Source of the DNA: Janthinobacterium sp. PAMC25594
GTDB taxonomy: Bacteria; Pseudomonadota; Gammaproteobacteria; Burkholderiales; Burkholderiaceae_D
DNA: 64,000 nt
Direction of reading: 5' to 3'
Assembly (NCBI RefSeq): GCF_019443505.1
Contig: NZ_CP080377.1
Coordinates: forward strand, 1,922,001-1,986,000
In this document: in pieces, positions 44,201-52,591 of the stretch
Layout of the letters: every line of letters starts with the position of its first letter
Numbering within the stretch: the first letter of the stretch is position 1
Position numbers and translations under genes: made by a program
The notes under the pieces: generated by a model
Told to the model about the DNA's origin: nothing
What the model saw: the letters and a program-made list of their open reading frames with translations, nothing else
Databases searched by the model: none

Positions 44201-47010
44201 GGCTTGCCATTGGTACCGAGCACGGCCACCGTGAACTTGAAGGCATCCTTGCTCAAGGCCCAGGCGTCGGGCTTGATGCCGATCACAACATTCGATGGCC
44301 ACAGCGGTACGCGCGTGGCAACCGAGGCCGTCTCGCCATTTGCATCCTGGAACGCCATTTCCGCCACAAGGTCGCGCGGCACGGACAGCTGCGGCAGCTG
44401 GTCGATGACGATGCGCGCGCCGCCGGCCTTGTCCAGGGTCAAGCTTTGCGTGCGCGCGGCAGCCGCTCCGGCGCCAGAGGGGCCGCCACGGCCTTCGTCC
44501 TGCCACTCGCCCTCATCGTCGTCGTAGCCCGTGCCCTGCTTCACCAGGCCTTCCTTCACGTCGCCATTGCTGAAGCTGACATCGGGATAGTCGGCAAACG
44601 TCACGCTCTTGTCTTGCAGCAGCGTGCGCAGCTTGACGGGCGCATTCGTGGCGGCACCGCCGGCCAGATACGTGATTTGTGCATCGAGGGCCAGCTGCCT
44701 GACCTGCACGGCGGGCGCTTTCGGTCCCTGCAGCACGGCTTTCATGGTCGGCACGCGGAACGCTTCCACGCGGAAACTGCCGGACGGGCGGCCCGCCATG
44801 GTGACGCTGTATTCGCCCTGCTTGGCGTCGGCGGGAATACCCCAGTCGTTTTCCGCCGTGCCGCTGGCCGACCAGCGCAGCGGTAATTGATAGTTCTGGT
44901 CGCTGCCCTGGTGCGTGATGACGACGGAGGTGGCACTGCCGGGACCGTTGTTCTTGTCGACCAGGCTCATGCCCTCGGCCGTGTGCTTGCGGATGAAATG
45001 CTTCATGTGCACGGTTTCGCCAGCGCGCAGCAGGGTGCGGTCGAATACCGTGGCCAGCAGGGTGTTGTCGGCGCGCGTGTCGTCCGTGGGCAAATTGAAA
45101 CGCCAGGCTTCGATGCCGCCCACCCAGTCCGACAGGGTGAACGTCATGTCGCCGCCGCTGCGCGCGCTGATAAAGTAGCCGCCATTGTTCTTGCAGCTGG
45201 AATTGGCCAGCTCGCCGGGGATGTGCGCCACGCCGTCCGCGCCCGTGGCGCCTTGCCACAGCAGCTTGCCGGCGCAGTCGCGCACGGCCACTTGCGCTTT
45301 CGCAACAGGCGCGCCCTTGTCCAGCGACGTCACCCACACGAGCGACGATTGCGCGCCATGCTTGAAATGCGCCGCCAGGTTCGTCACCAGCGCGGCCGTG
45401 CGGATGTACGCCGTGGTCGGTTTGCCCAGCAACACCTTGCCGAGGATGGGACTGGCCAGCTCGACCACATAGAAGCCCGGTTTCAGCAAAGGAATGCCGA
45501 TCACTTCAAAGGTTTTTTTGCCATCGGGACGTGGCAGGCTGATGGGGCGCGCGCCGGCGGCGTCCGCCAGCACGGATTTGCTCATGTTGCCCGCATACTG
45601 GGCGTACGGTTGCCAGTACTCGCCCCCGTCGCCATTGCCGGCCAGGCGCTGCATCCACTCGATGATGAACTTGTCGTCATTGTCGGGCACGCGCAAGGTG
45701 GCGCCCGTGGCGGCTGCCGATGGCGTTGTCACTTCCTTGCCTGACAGCACGGGCTCGATATTGCGCACGGTGACGGGCAACAAGCCGTCGCCCTTGGCTT
45801 CGATGATGCCGAACGGGGCCGGGAATTTCAGCAGCGGCGGCTGTTCCCCCGTGCGCACCGTCATCGGAAAGCGCGCGCGGTTGAGCAAGGCGCGGCCCGC
45901 GTCATCCGTCAGCTTCGGCGGCAAGTTCAGCACAAAACTGGCTTGCACGGGGAAGGGGCCGTTGAACGTGGCGCCGTACAGGAATTCCGCTTTTTCTTCG
46001 TCTTTGGAAATCGTCGGCGCATACGTCTTGCCGCCGCCCTTCAGGGTCATGGCGCGCACCTGCGCCGCGCTCACGGGCGCGGAAAATTGCACGCGCATGG
46101 GCAGGAAGGGGATGCACTGTTCCTTGGGATTACTGCGCTCGCAGCTGAATTTGGCCGTGAAATCGGGCCGCGTCTTGAACTGCAGGGTTTGCGCCTTGTC
46201 CGTGGCGATGCCGCTGGCGCTGGCGATGCCCTCGCCCCATACGAGCGAGACCTTGGCGTTGGCGGGGAAGCTGCGCTTGCATTGCAGCACGGTGACGGGC
46301 AGCGGCGGCGCGCCCTTGCTGGCGACGGGCATGCCCACTTTCCAGACCGTGCCCCGCTTCTTGAAGTAGACAGTCAGGTAGCGGTCGAGGAAGCTCTTGC
46401 GCAGGGTCAATACCTGCTCCAGTTCCTTGCCTTTGAACAAGCGCACGGGAATCTTTTCATTGATGCCGTCGGCGCGGCAATACGCGTTCGCGGCCACGCT
46501 GGCCTCGTTCGGCGCGGCATCCAGGCCCAGCACGAAGATCTGGTTTTCATCGATATACGGCTGGCCGTCATACGGTACGGCCTCGACGATGGCCGGGCCG
46601 CCCGTGGAAAAGCGGTACGACGTCGTTCCCTGCAAAGGCTGGCCCGCCAGGTCCTTCAACCCCGGCTTCAAGCTGAAGCTGCAGGCCACGCCGGCCGGCA
46701 AGTCGCGCTCGAAATCATAATTCCAGTTGCGCTCGTCGGCCCAGCGCCCCGCACCCGCCACGACGCCAGGCTCGGCCTTGCCGCAATCGATGGCGAACGG
46801 TGCGGGCAAGCCCATGTCGCCGAACGGCACCATCGGCGTGGCGAACTGGGCCCGCACCTGGCGCACGGCCTTGACCGTGCCACTCGGTGAAAACAGGGCC
46901 ACGCCGCTATCGGCCCAGGCCGGCATAGCCAGGCCCAGCGACAGCGACAGACATAGCCGGCCCAGCTTGCCAGACAGCGGGAAAGAAAAAACACGAGGAA
47001 GGTCAGGCAC
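41254..47010 (-). CDS. Bacterial alpha-2-macroglobulin
   Basis: A 1918-residue periplasmic protease trap. The thioester motif C1466-F-E-Q1469 lies in Y-P-Y-T-C-F-E-Q, and the C-terminal thioester and receptor-like domains are complete. The N-terminal MG domains and a bait region precede them. A G-rich loop (Gly-Gly-Gly-Lys-Gly) near residue 1240 may belong to the bait region. The N-terminus has an ordinary signal peptide ending P-A-W-A (residue 33), not a lipobox, unlike E. coli YfhM. The GTG start at 47010 has GGAG upstream. It is coupled to pbpC. Confidence 0.92.
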   Translation of the reverse strand: MPDLPRVFSFPLSGKLGRLCLSLSLGLAMPAWADSGVALFSPSGTVKAVRQVRAQFATPMVPFGDMGLPAPFAIDCGKAEPGVVAGAGRWADERNWNYDFERDLPAGVACSFSLKPGLKDLAGQPLQGTTSYRFSTGGPAIVEAVPYDGQPYIDENQIFVLGLDAAPNEASVAANAYCRADGINEKIPVRLFKGKELEQVLTLRKSFLDRYLTVYFKKRGTVWKVGMPVASKGAPPLPVTVLQCKRSFPANAKVSLVWGEGIASASGIATDKAQTLQFKTRPDFTAKFSCERSNPKEQCIPFLPMRVQFSAPVSAAQVRAMTLKGGGKTYAPTISKDEEKAEFLYGATFNGPFPVQASFVLNLPPKLTDDAGRALLNRARFPMTVRTGEQPPLLKFPAPFGIIEAKGDGLLPVTVRNIEPVLSGKEVTTPSAAATGATLRVPDNDDKFIIEWMQRLAGNGDGGEYWQPYAQYAGNMSKSVLADAAGARPISLPRPDGKKTFEVIGIPLLKPGFYVVELASPILGKVLLGKPTTAYIRTAALVTNLAAHFKHGAQSSLVWVTSLDKGAPVAKAQVAVRDCAGKLLWQGATGADGVAHIPGELANSSCKNNGGYFISARSGGDMTFTLSDWVGGIEAWRFNLPTDDTRADNTLLATVFDRTLLRAGETVHMKHFIRKHTAEGMSLVDKNNGPGSATSVVITHQGSDQNYQLPLRWSASGTAENDWGIPADAKQGEYSVTMAGRPSGSFRVEAFRVPTMKAVLQGPKAPAVQVRQLALDAQITYLAGGAATNAPVKLRTLLQDKSVTFADYPDVSFSNGDVKEGLVKQGTGYDDDEGEWQDEGRGGPSGAGAAAARTQSLTLDKAGGARIVIDQLPQLSVPRDLVAEMAFQDANGETASVATRVPLWPSNVVIGIKPDAWALSKDAFKFTVAVLGTNGKPVANAPVAVDFFQRNSYSHRRRLIGGFYAYENSSEVVKLGPACSGKTDNKGLLMCDVKAPASGNLILRARTQDAAGNAAVANRETWVAGSGDWWFNASDNDRIDVLPEKKRYEPGQEASLQVRMPFRSGTALITVEREGILDTYVRQLNGREPVVNIPVKPNYAPNVYVSVFVVRGRVDGVQPTALVDLGKPAYKMGIAPLNVGWQAHELNVMVVSDKEVYKTRDKAEVSVRVRRADGKALPAGAEVALAAVDTGLLELMPNDSWKLLDTMMAQRSLQVETATAQMQVIGKRHFGRKAFPAGGGGGKGASRELFDTLLFWKGTVKLDAKGEATVQVPLNDSLTGFRIVAIASAGKELFGTGSTDIRSSQDLILMSGLPTLVREGDQLRAGFTVRNTSAASLSVELNATAAGKALPRQSLTLAAGEARETGWDYQVPLGAQNIVWEIVAKAGSGLGNTSDKLKITQKVGQATPVRTYQATLLQIDKPVNMSVQMPAGALPGRGGIQTSFVAKLGGELPGVREYMAAYPYTCFEQNTSKAIALQDQEAWNKLAASLPAYLDSDGLLKYFPIMEQGSDSLTAYVLSATREAGYAIPEQTKNRMEAALTAFVQGRIVRHSALATTDLAVRKLAALEALSRSNKVPPDALESISISPNLWPTSAVIDWSLLLQRTPSLARRDALLAEAQQILRSRLNFQGTTMGFSTERKDNWWWLMVSGDVNANRLLLAVMDDPAWKDDIGRLVRGSMGRQKKGRWDTTVANAWGTLAINKFSAKFESTPVTGASAVKLGGDTQALVWNGAAKVGPVLQAWPKGTDTLGLAHSGTGKPWATVQSLAAIPLKAPVSSGYTIKKTITPVEQKTTGLWSRGDVYRVRLDLSAQADMSWVVVDDPIPASATVLGNGLGRDSQLLTAGEKSTGWVWPTFEERAFDAFRAYYAFVPKGNWSVEYTVRLNNAGDFSLPATRIEAMYSPEMFGESPNANVKVRQ

Positions 47011-47488
47011 GGGTAACTCCTTGGTGAAAAGTGGCGGAGCTGGCTGCGGCGCGCAAAAGTTGCCTGGAGGAAGCCAGACAAGGCAAGCGAATGCGGCAGG
47101 AATACAACATCAATGTAATATTAGTTATCAAGCTCATCATTGTTGCTAATATACAGTGGCATGCCAGTAACAAGTCGTACGATTGCCTCCCGTCGCGGCG
47201 CCCGGAAGTGGCCGTGATTGCAAAACTTTCCCGAGGCGAATTAGTTTTTTTCAACAGCAAAGTATTTGTCGTGAATCTGCAACACCATTGATATACCACA
47301 ATGCTTTGTGCGCCAACGCACCGACTGGTTGAACCTGCAACCGTATTCTCTAGTCCAACAGCAGTGCATTTATCGCAAGAAAGCGCACCTGGAATTGTTG
47401 TCTATCGTCTATCTCTAGCAATAGCATGTCTGGCAGTTGTCGCATTGATGCAGCAGAGAAAATCTCTTATCAACGTTGGGAGTTACTT
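47011..47488. other. Divergent promoter region, no gene seen
   Basis: These 478 bases separate the divergent alpha-2-macroglobulin and OmpA genes. The region is notably AT-rich. It holds the 12-mer AAGTCGTACGAT (47172-47183), with the palindrome TCGTACGA, which recurs at 52566. Short ORFs here show no ribosome site or family features. No clear -35/-10 pair was fixed. Confidence 0.5.
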
Positions 47489-48517
47489 GTGAATAATCTA
47501 AAAAAAATCGCCGTTGCCGCCGCAGTACTGTGCTCCGCCCTCGGCGCACAGGCCCAGGAAATCAATCCCTCCTGGTACATTCAACCTAGCATCAACGCAC
47601 TCAAGCCAGATTCCGACTTTGCCACGGATAAAACCGGCTATGGCGCAGGCTTGCGTTTCGGTAAACCTGTTTCCCCGGACTGGGATATCCAGCTGGGCAC
47701 CACGTACGCCCGCTCCAAGGATGGCGGTCAGCGCTACCAGCAAAATACGCTGGGCGTAGACGGCCTGTACATGTTCTCGCGTAAAACCTTCCGTCCCTTC
47801 CTGCTGGTCGGTGCCGGCATGCAGCGCGACAAGGACACCAGCTCCGCCTTCGGTGAACGCACGAAGAGTTCGCCGTACGCCAGCGTGGGCCTGGGCTTCC
47901 AGTCCAGCATCACGGATCAATTGTCCCTCCAGGCTGACGTACGCAATGTGCACGGTTTCCTGCGCGGCAATACCTTCGACCCGAGCAGCAAGTCGAACAA
48001 CTACTACGTCACCGTGGGCCTGAACTTCGCGTTCGACAAACCGCCTGCACCGCCGCCACCACCGCCACCGCCGCCAGTGCGCGAGGAAGTCGTCGTGGTC
48101 GTGCCGCCACCACCACCGCCACCACCGCCAGCACGCTTTGAAAAAGTGACGATGGCGGCAACGGAACTGTTCGCGTTCGACAGCGCCAAGCTGGGTCCGA
48201 CACAGACCAAGCTCGACGAAATCGCCCGCGTGCTGAACGCAGCGCCGGACGTCAACAACGTCGTCATCAGTGGTTATGCCGACCGCATCGGCTCGCCCAA
48301 GTACAACCTGAAACTGTCGCAGCAGCGCGCTGATGCAGTCAAGGAATACCTGGTCGCCCATGGTGTGGCCGCCAACCGCCTGACGGCCGAAGGCAAGGGT
48401 TCCACCAATCCTGTCGTCACCTGCGATAACAAGAAGCGTGCCGACCTGATCAAGTGCCTGGAACCTAACCGCCGCGTTGAAGTGGAACAAATCACCATCG
48501 AACGCCGCGTGCAGTAA
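47489..48517 (+). CDS. OmpA family outer-membrane porin
   Basis: A 342-residue outer-membrane protein. Signal peptide 1-22 (ending A-Q-A) is followed by an eight-stranded beta-barrel domain (to about residue 180), a striking hinge of two polyproline blocks (about 186-215) separated by V-V-V-V, and a C-terminal OmpA peptidoglycan-binding domain. The hinge is coded by CCG/CCA repeats prone to slippage. The GTG start at 47489 has GGGAG upstream; the longer in-frame ORF to 47426 adds a polar stretch that would spoil the signal peptide. A strong terminator follows. Confidence 0.9.
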   Translation: MNNLKKIAVAAAVLCSALGAQAQEINPSWYIQPSINALKPDSDFATDKTGYGAGLRFGKPVSPDWDIQLGTTYARSKDGGQRYQQNTLGVDGLYMFSRKTFRPFLLVGAGMQRDKDTSSAFGERTKSSPYASVGLGFQSSITDQLSLQADVRNVHGFLRGNTFDPSSKSNNYYVTVGLNFAFDKPPAPPPPPPPPPVREEVVVVVPPPPPPPPPARFEKVTMAATELFAFDSAKLGPTQTKLDEIARVLNAAPDVNNVVISGYADRIGSPKYNLKLSQQRADAVKEYLVAHGVAANRLTAEGKGSTNPVVTCDNKKRADLIKCLEPNRRVEVEQITIERRVQ

Positions 48518-48545
48518 ACTCAACAGTGGTACGCCACTTGTGAAT

Positions 48546-48572
48546 AAAAAAAGGGGCTCGCGCCCCTTTTTT
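48546..48572 (+). terminator. Intrinsic terminator after ompA-like gene
   Basis: Stem AAAAAAGGGGC/GCCCCTTTTTT with a TCGC loop and a T-run. It begins 28 bases after the OmpA stop. Confidence 0.85.
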
Positions 48573-48587
48573 GCATTGAAAGTCATC

Positions 48588-49535
48588 ATGAATTTTTCTA
48601 CCCGCTATCCCCGACTGGCCGGCCTGGCGCCGTTCGGCAAGCAAATGCGCAGCGTCATCGTCTGTTCCGTCACCGAATGGCTGGAGCACCGCGCTTCAAG
48701 CAAGGGCGCCGCCCTCGCCTACTACACCCTGTTTTCCATCGCCCCCATCCTCGTGCTGGTGATTGCCATCGCCGGCTTTTTCTATGGTCCGGCCGCCGCG
48801 CGCGGCGAGCTGATGGGTCAACTGCAGGGTTTGCTGGGCACGCAGGGCGCCGAAGCCATCCAGCTGGTACTGGCCGGCGCGAAGAACCATGAGCAGGGCC
48901 GCATCGCCACCCTCATCGCCAGCGCCCTGCTGCTGTTTGGCGCCACCAGCGTGTTTGCCGAACTGAAAGCCAGTCTCGATGAAATCTGGCAAGTACCGCC
49001 GCTGAAGGAAGCGGGCGCCTGGGACATGCTGCGCACGCGTTTGCTGTCCTTCGGCCTGGTGCTGGTGCTGGCCTTCCTGCTGATGGTGTCGCTGGTGGTG
49101 AACGCCGCCATGGCCATCCTCGCCAACTTCTGGGAAGGCGTGTGGAAAGACACGGCCGTGCTGTTTACCATTTTGTCGAACCTGATCGGCTTTGCCGTCA
49201 TCGCCAGCCTGTTTGCCGTCATCTATAAAATGCTGCCGCGCGTACGGTTGTCCTGGCGCGACGTGCTGATCGGCGCCGTGGGCACGGCCTTCATGTTTTC
49301 CCTGGGGAAATATGCGATTGGCGTGTATATCGGCAATAGCGGCGTGGCCAGCAGCTATGGCGCGGCCGGTTCGCTGGTGGCCCTGCTGCTGTGGGTGTAT
49401 TACTCGGCGCAAATCTTCTTCCTGGGCGCCGAATTCACGCGCCAGTTCGCCCTGCAGCTGGGCAGCATGAAGGACATGCCGAAGACGGACGACGGCGACG
49501 TGCAAGTCAAGATACTGAAACGCCACCAGTCCTGA
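48588..49535 (+). CDS. YihY/BrkB family membrane protein
   Basis: A 315-residue integral membrane protein with about six helices, of the YihY (formerly RNase BN) family. Typical elements are the early A-L-A-Y-Y-T-L-F-S-I-A-P, the mid-protein D-E-I-W and the late S-S-Y-G-A-A-G-S-L-V-x-L-L-L-W-V-Y-Y. The function of the family is still unsettled; transport or lipid-related roles have been suggested. The start at 48588 is 16 bases after the OmpA terminator; the upstream in-frame region crosses that terminator. Confidence 0.9.
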   Translation: MNFSTRYPRLAGLAPFGKQMRSVIVCSVTEWLEHRASSKGAALAYYTLFSIAPILVLVIAIAGFFYGPAAARGELMGQLQGLLGTQGAEAIQLVLAGAKNHEQGRIATLIASALLLFGATSVFAELKASLDEIWQVPPLKEAGAWDMLRTRLLSFGLVLVLAFLLMVSLVVNAAMAILANFWEGVWKDTAVLFTILSNLIGFAVIASLFAVIYKMLPRVRLSWRDVLIGAVGTAFMFSLGKYAIGVYIGNSGVASSYGAAGSLVALLLWVYYSAQIFFLGAEFTRQFALQLGSMKDMPKTDDGDVQVKILKRHQS

Positions 49536-49553
49536 ACGGACTGACGCATGTCA

Positions 49554-49577
49554 AAACGGCGCCCACGGGCGCCGTTT
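49554..49577. terminator. Bidirectional hairpin terminator between convergent genes
   Basis: A perfect 11-bp stem AAACGGCGCCC/GGGCGCCGTTT with a two-base loop lies between the YihY and AI-2E family genes, which converge here. Short T-runs flank it on both strands. Confidence 0.7.
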
Positions 49578-49590
49578 GCATGTTAGAGAA

Positions 49591-50787
49591 CTACTCGCCC
49601 AGCAGCTCGGCCACCACTTCCATGCCTTGCACGCGCTCGGCCACCACCTTCACCATGACGATGATGGGCACGCCCAGCAACAAGCCCCAGACGCCCCACA
49701 ACCAACCCCAGAACAGCAGGCTGATGAACACGGCCGTGGGATTCATGCGGGCGATGCGTCCCGTCATCCAGGTGGTGACAAAGGTGCCCACCAGGGTGGC
49801 GATGGCCATCGACGTGCCCGTCACCAGCAAGACCATTTGCAGCGATTCGAACTGCAAAAAGGCGACCAGGCCCGTGGCGATGGTGATGAGCAGCGGGCCG
49901 AAATACGGCATGATGTGCAGCAAGCCGGCCACGATGGCCCAGGCGCCCGCGTTTTCCAGGCCGATCATGCGCAGGGCGATCCACATCAGGACGGCCAGCA
50001 AGACATTCGTGACGAGCAGCATGAACATATAGTTCTGGATCGAGGTATTGATGTCTTCCAGGATGTGCACGGTGACCTTCTTGCGGCTCAGCGACGGTCC
50101 CGTCAGCTTGACGAGCTTGCGCTTGAAGGTATTGCCCGACAGCAGCAGGAAAAATACGAGGAAGATGACCATGGTCGCCTGGCTGAGAAAGCCCACCAGG
50201 CCCAGCGAGCCGGCCCAGACCCAGTCCATGATCTTGAAGTTGGGCGCCTCGGCGGCGGCGGCGGCGCGGTTGTTGCGGCGGGCCTCGGCGCCGGCGGCCA
50301 CTTGCTCGATTGCATTGGCCACGGCCTGCATCTTCTGGAAGGTGCTGTTCTTGCCGCCCGTGTTCTCGGCGATCAGCCGCGACAGTTTTTGTGTGGCGGC
50401 CGGCAACTCTTCCACGATGGATTCAAATTCGCCCTGCACGCGCTCGATCACGACGACGGAACCGAACAGTATCAGGGCCGTGACGATCGTGGTGCCGATG
50501 GCGCGCGGCAGACGCAGCTTTTCCAGCCAGGTAACGACGGGATTGAGGGTATAGGCAATGAAAATGCCGAAGATGACGGGAATGAGGAATTTCTGTGCCC
50601 ACTGCAGCGCATAGATGAAGCTGACGGTGGCGATGATGCCCAGGGCCAGGCCACGCGCATTGACATGCAGCGGCAGGCGCAAGGTTGAGTCTGGCTGCTC
50701 CACGGGCGCGCCGGGAGGTGGCCCGGCAGGCTCGGTGGAGGCAGCCGCCACCGGCTCGGGCGGGGTATCTGTAGGCTGGATATGCAT
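49591..50787 (-). CDS. AI-2E family transporter (PerM-like)
   Basis: A 398-residue inner-membrane protein of the AI-2E exporter/PerM family. A proline-rich cytoplasmic N-terminus of about 40 residues precedes some eight helices. The family core is visible in Y-F-G-P-L-L (near residue 290) and the late W-G-W-L-W-G-V-W-G-L-L-L-G-V-P. An Ala/Glu-rich loop in mid-protein is long for the family. Members may export signals, antiport ions or act in stress; the substrate is unknown. Confidence 0.88.
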   Translation of the reverse strand: MHIQPTDTPPEPVAAASTEPAGPPPGAPVEQPDSTLRLPLHVNARGLALGIIATVSFIYALQWAQKFLIPVIFGIFIAYTLNPVVTWLEKLRLPRAIGTTIVTALILFGSVVVIERVQGEFESIVEELPAATQKLSRLIAENTGGKNSTFQKMQAVANAIEQVAAGAEARRNNRAAAAAEAPNFKIMDWVWAGSLGLVGFLSQATMVIFLVFFLLLSGNTFKRKLVKLTGPSLSRKKVTVHILEDINTSIQNYMFMLLVTNVLLAVLMWIALRMIGLENAGAWAIVAGLLHIMPYFGPLLITIATGLVAFLQFESLQMVLLVTGTSMAIATLVGTFVTTWMTGRIARMNPTAVFISLLFWGWLWGVWGLLLGVPIIVMVKVVAERVQGMEVVAELLGE

Positions 50788-50859
50788 GCGATTCCCGCGA
50801 CGGTCGGTGGAGGGCCGCAGGACCAGCCCTGGGGCTGGGCACTGCGGCAGGTCAGGCCA

Positions 50860-51171
50860 TTACTTGACGCGGATGTCGTTTTTCACCGACTTCACGCCCT
50901 TGACGCCACGGGCAATTTCGCCCGCTTTGGCGGCATCGGCTGGCTGGGCAACGAAGCCGCTCAGCTGAACCACGCCCTTGAAGGTTTCAACGTTGATTTC
51001 CGTCGATTTCAGGGTAGGCTCATTGAAGATGCTGGCTTTCACTTTGGTGGTGATGGCCGCGTCGTCCAGGTACTCGCCCGTGCCTTCTTTGGTTGGGGTC
51101 GAAGCGCAACCTGCAACGGCGAACAGGGAAGCGATGAACAGGCCAGTAGCGATAGATTTAGTGAATTTCAT
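50860..51171 (-). CDS. BON domain lipoprotein (OsmY-like)
   Basis: A 103-residue envelope lipoprotein. The lipobox V-A-G-C places Cys at about residue 22. The rest is one BON domain (D-D-A-A-I-T-T-K-V-K-A then V-V-Q-L-S-G-F-V), the fold found in OsmY and thought to bind phospholipid. The start at 51171 has AAGGAA upstream. It probably belongs to the envelope-stress set of this region. Confidence 0.88.
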   Translation of the reverse strand: MKFTKSIATGLFIASLFAVAGCASTPTKEGTGEYLDDAAITTKVKASIFNEPTLKSTEINVETFKGVVQLSGFVAQPADAAKAGEIARGVKGVKSVKNDIRVK

Positions 51172-51253
51172 GGTTTTTTCCTTAGGAGTGGTCAATCAAT
51201 GTGCTCACAATGAGCTTCTTATACCAGTGTGGTGACTGCGCGCCGGAGGGAGC

Positions 51254-51808
51254 TCAGTAGCCAAACTGGGTTTTTGCAGCCTTGATACAGTCATCCTTGG
51301 CTGCGCCGGCCAATGCATCGCATTTTTCTGTCGCGACCTTGTACTCGGCTTTTCTTTTTGCTTCACGCGCATCGCTGCGCGCTTCGATGACTTTCTTGTC
51401 TGCCTTGGCGTCAGCCAGGGCCGCCACCTTGGTGGACTTGGCCAGCTTGACGCAGACATCCTTGTCGTTGCCCGTCAGCGCATTGCAGCGGGCCAGGTCG
51501 ACGTCGTAATTGGCATCGGCAATCTTGATGCGCGCCTTGGTGTAGGCACGCAGGGTATTCGTATATTGCGCCTGAGCAACTGCTTCATCGTAGGCGCGTA
51601 CGGCCTTCGCTTCGGCGATGCAGACATCCTTCGGGTTGCCCGTGATTTTTTCGCACTCGGCATGTGCCAGCTTGTAATTCAGGCCCGCCTGTTCGTTGGC
51701 CGCCTTGTAGGCTGCTTTCGCTTCCGGCGTGGCGGCCACTGCCTGGCCGCCCCAGGCGGCGCATGCCAGGCTGACGACGATGGCGGTGAAGAGCTTATTC
51801 TTGTTCAT
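51254..51808 (-). CDS. Exported protein with three Cys-pair repeats
   Basis: A 184-residue exported helical protein. After a signal peptide (ending A-V-A, about residue 26) come three similar units, each with the pattern Y-x-x-A-x-x-x-C-x-x-x-T/A-G-x-x-K-D-x-C. Each unit thus has a Cys pair about 12 residues apart, as in small helical hairpins closed by a disulfide. The second and third units are separated by an Ala/Lys-rich helix. GGGAGA precedes the ATG. Function unknown. Confidence 0.7.
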   Translation of the reverse strand: MNKNKLFTAIVVSLACAAWGGQAVAATPEAKAAYKAANEQAGLNYKLAHAECEKITGNPKDVCIAEAKAVRAYDEAVAQAQYTNTLRAYTKARIKIADANYDVDLARCNALTGNDKDVCVKLAKSTKVAALADAKADKKVIEARSDAREAKRKAEYKVATEKCDALAGAAKDDCIKAAKTQFGY

Positions 51809-51886
51809 GTTGTATTTCTCCCTGGTGGTAGCAAGCATGTCTGCTTGGCATGACTACCGTTTTACGTGGATCGCCGCCGCTCTTCT

Positions 51887-51902
51887 GTACGCTGCCGTAC
51901 AC
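51887..51902. promoter_or_regulatory. Dyad TGTACG-N4-CGTACA (site A)
   Basis: A perfect inverted repeat TGTACGCTGCCGTACA in the divergent region between the Cys-repeat protein and the glycine-zipper lipoprotein genes. The same half-sites and spacing recur at 62493 and, less perfectly, at 52002 and 61311. It looks like a binding site for a dimeric regulator. Confidence 0.5.
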
Positions 51903-52001
51903 AAGTAATTTATTTTGAACGCGGAAGGCAGTCAGGGAGAAATAACAACGTTTTGCTGGGTCGCTCCAACCCACAACGCCATTTTCGACAGCAAATAAGT
52001 G

Positions 52002-52017
52002 CGTGCGGCAGCGTACA
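52002..52017. promoter_or_regulatory. Dyad TGTACG-N4-CGTACA, imperfect (site B)
   Basis: CGTGCGGCAGCGTACA matches the reverse complement of site A at 14 of 16 positions. It lies 61 bases upstream of the glycine-zipper lipoprotein start, a position suited to activation or repression. Confidence 0.45.
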
Positions 52018-52077
52018 GACCGGGGACAGGGGCGTGACTAAGATGGCACTACACCCTCACCTCGTCAGGAGAATAAA

Positions 52078-52524
52078 ATGAAAACCAACGCCACCTTGGC
52101 TGCACTGATGCTCGCTGCCACCGCCGTGCTCAGCGGTTGCGCCACCGGCCCTACCCAGTCACAACAGTATTACCCGGCCAACCAGCCTGAGTCCGCCATG
52201 TACGGCACTGTCGACTCCATCCAGATCGTGCAAGGCGGCGGACAGAGCAGCGGCGCCGGCGCCGTGGTCGGCGGCATCGCCGGCGCCCTGCTGGGCAATA
52301 CCATCGGTTCGGGCAGCGGACGCACGGCCGCCACCGTGGCGGGCGCCGTCGCCGGTGGCCTGGTCGGCAACCAGGTGGAAGGCCGCAAGCAGCAAGCGCA
52401 GGCCTACCAGATCAGCGTGCGCCTCGACAACGGCGAATACCGCACCGTGGTGCAGGACAGCGCGAATGATTTGCGCCCGGGCAACCGCGTGCGCGTCGTT
52501 GACGGCCGCGTCTACCGCTATTAA
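52078..52524 (+). CDS. Glycine-zipper 2TM (SlyB-like) lipoprotein
   Basis: A 148-residue outer-membrane-type lipoprotein. The lipobox L-S-G-C gives Cys at about residue 21. A Gly/Ala-rich glycine-zipper hairpin (about 60-105) matches the SlyB/2TM family, and a short beta-rich C-terminal domain ends R-V-V-D-G-R-V-Y-R-Y. Such proteins are often induced by envelope stress. AGGAG precedes the ATG. Dyads A and B lie upstream. A paralogue with the same C-terminal pattern is at 61418. Confidence 0.88.
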   Translation: MKTNATLAALMLAATAVLSGCATGPTQSQQYYPANQPESAMYGTVDSIQIVQGGGQSSGAGAVVGGIAGALLGNTIGSGSGRTAATVAGAVAGGLVGNQVEGRKQQAQAYQISVRLDNGEYRTVVQDSANDLRPGNRVRVVDGRVYRY

Positions 52525-52591
52525 TTTTCGGCGGCGCTTGCCAGCAAGCGTCCGCCATCCCGCATAAGTCGTACGATAACAAGGAGTTGCC

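Noticed and set aside
48044..48136. CCACCGCC-type repeats as a possible CRISPR or satellite
   Set aside because: They are in-frame proline codons of the OmpA hinge.
49576..50688. 370-codon ORF on the + strand
   Set aside because: Antisense to the AI-2E family gene; His/Asp/Gln-rich composition typical of a shadow frame.
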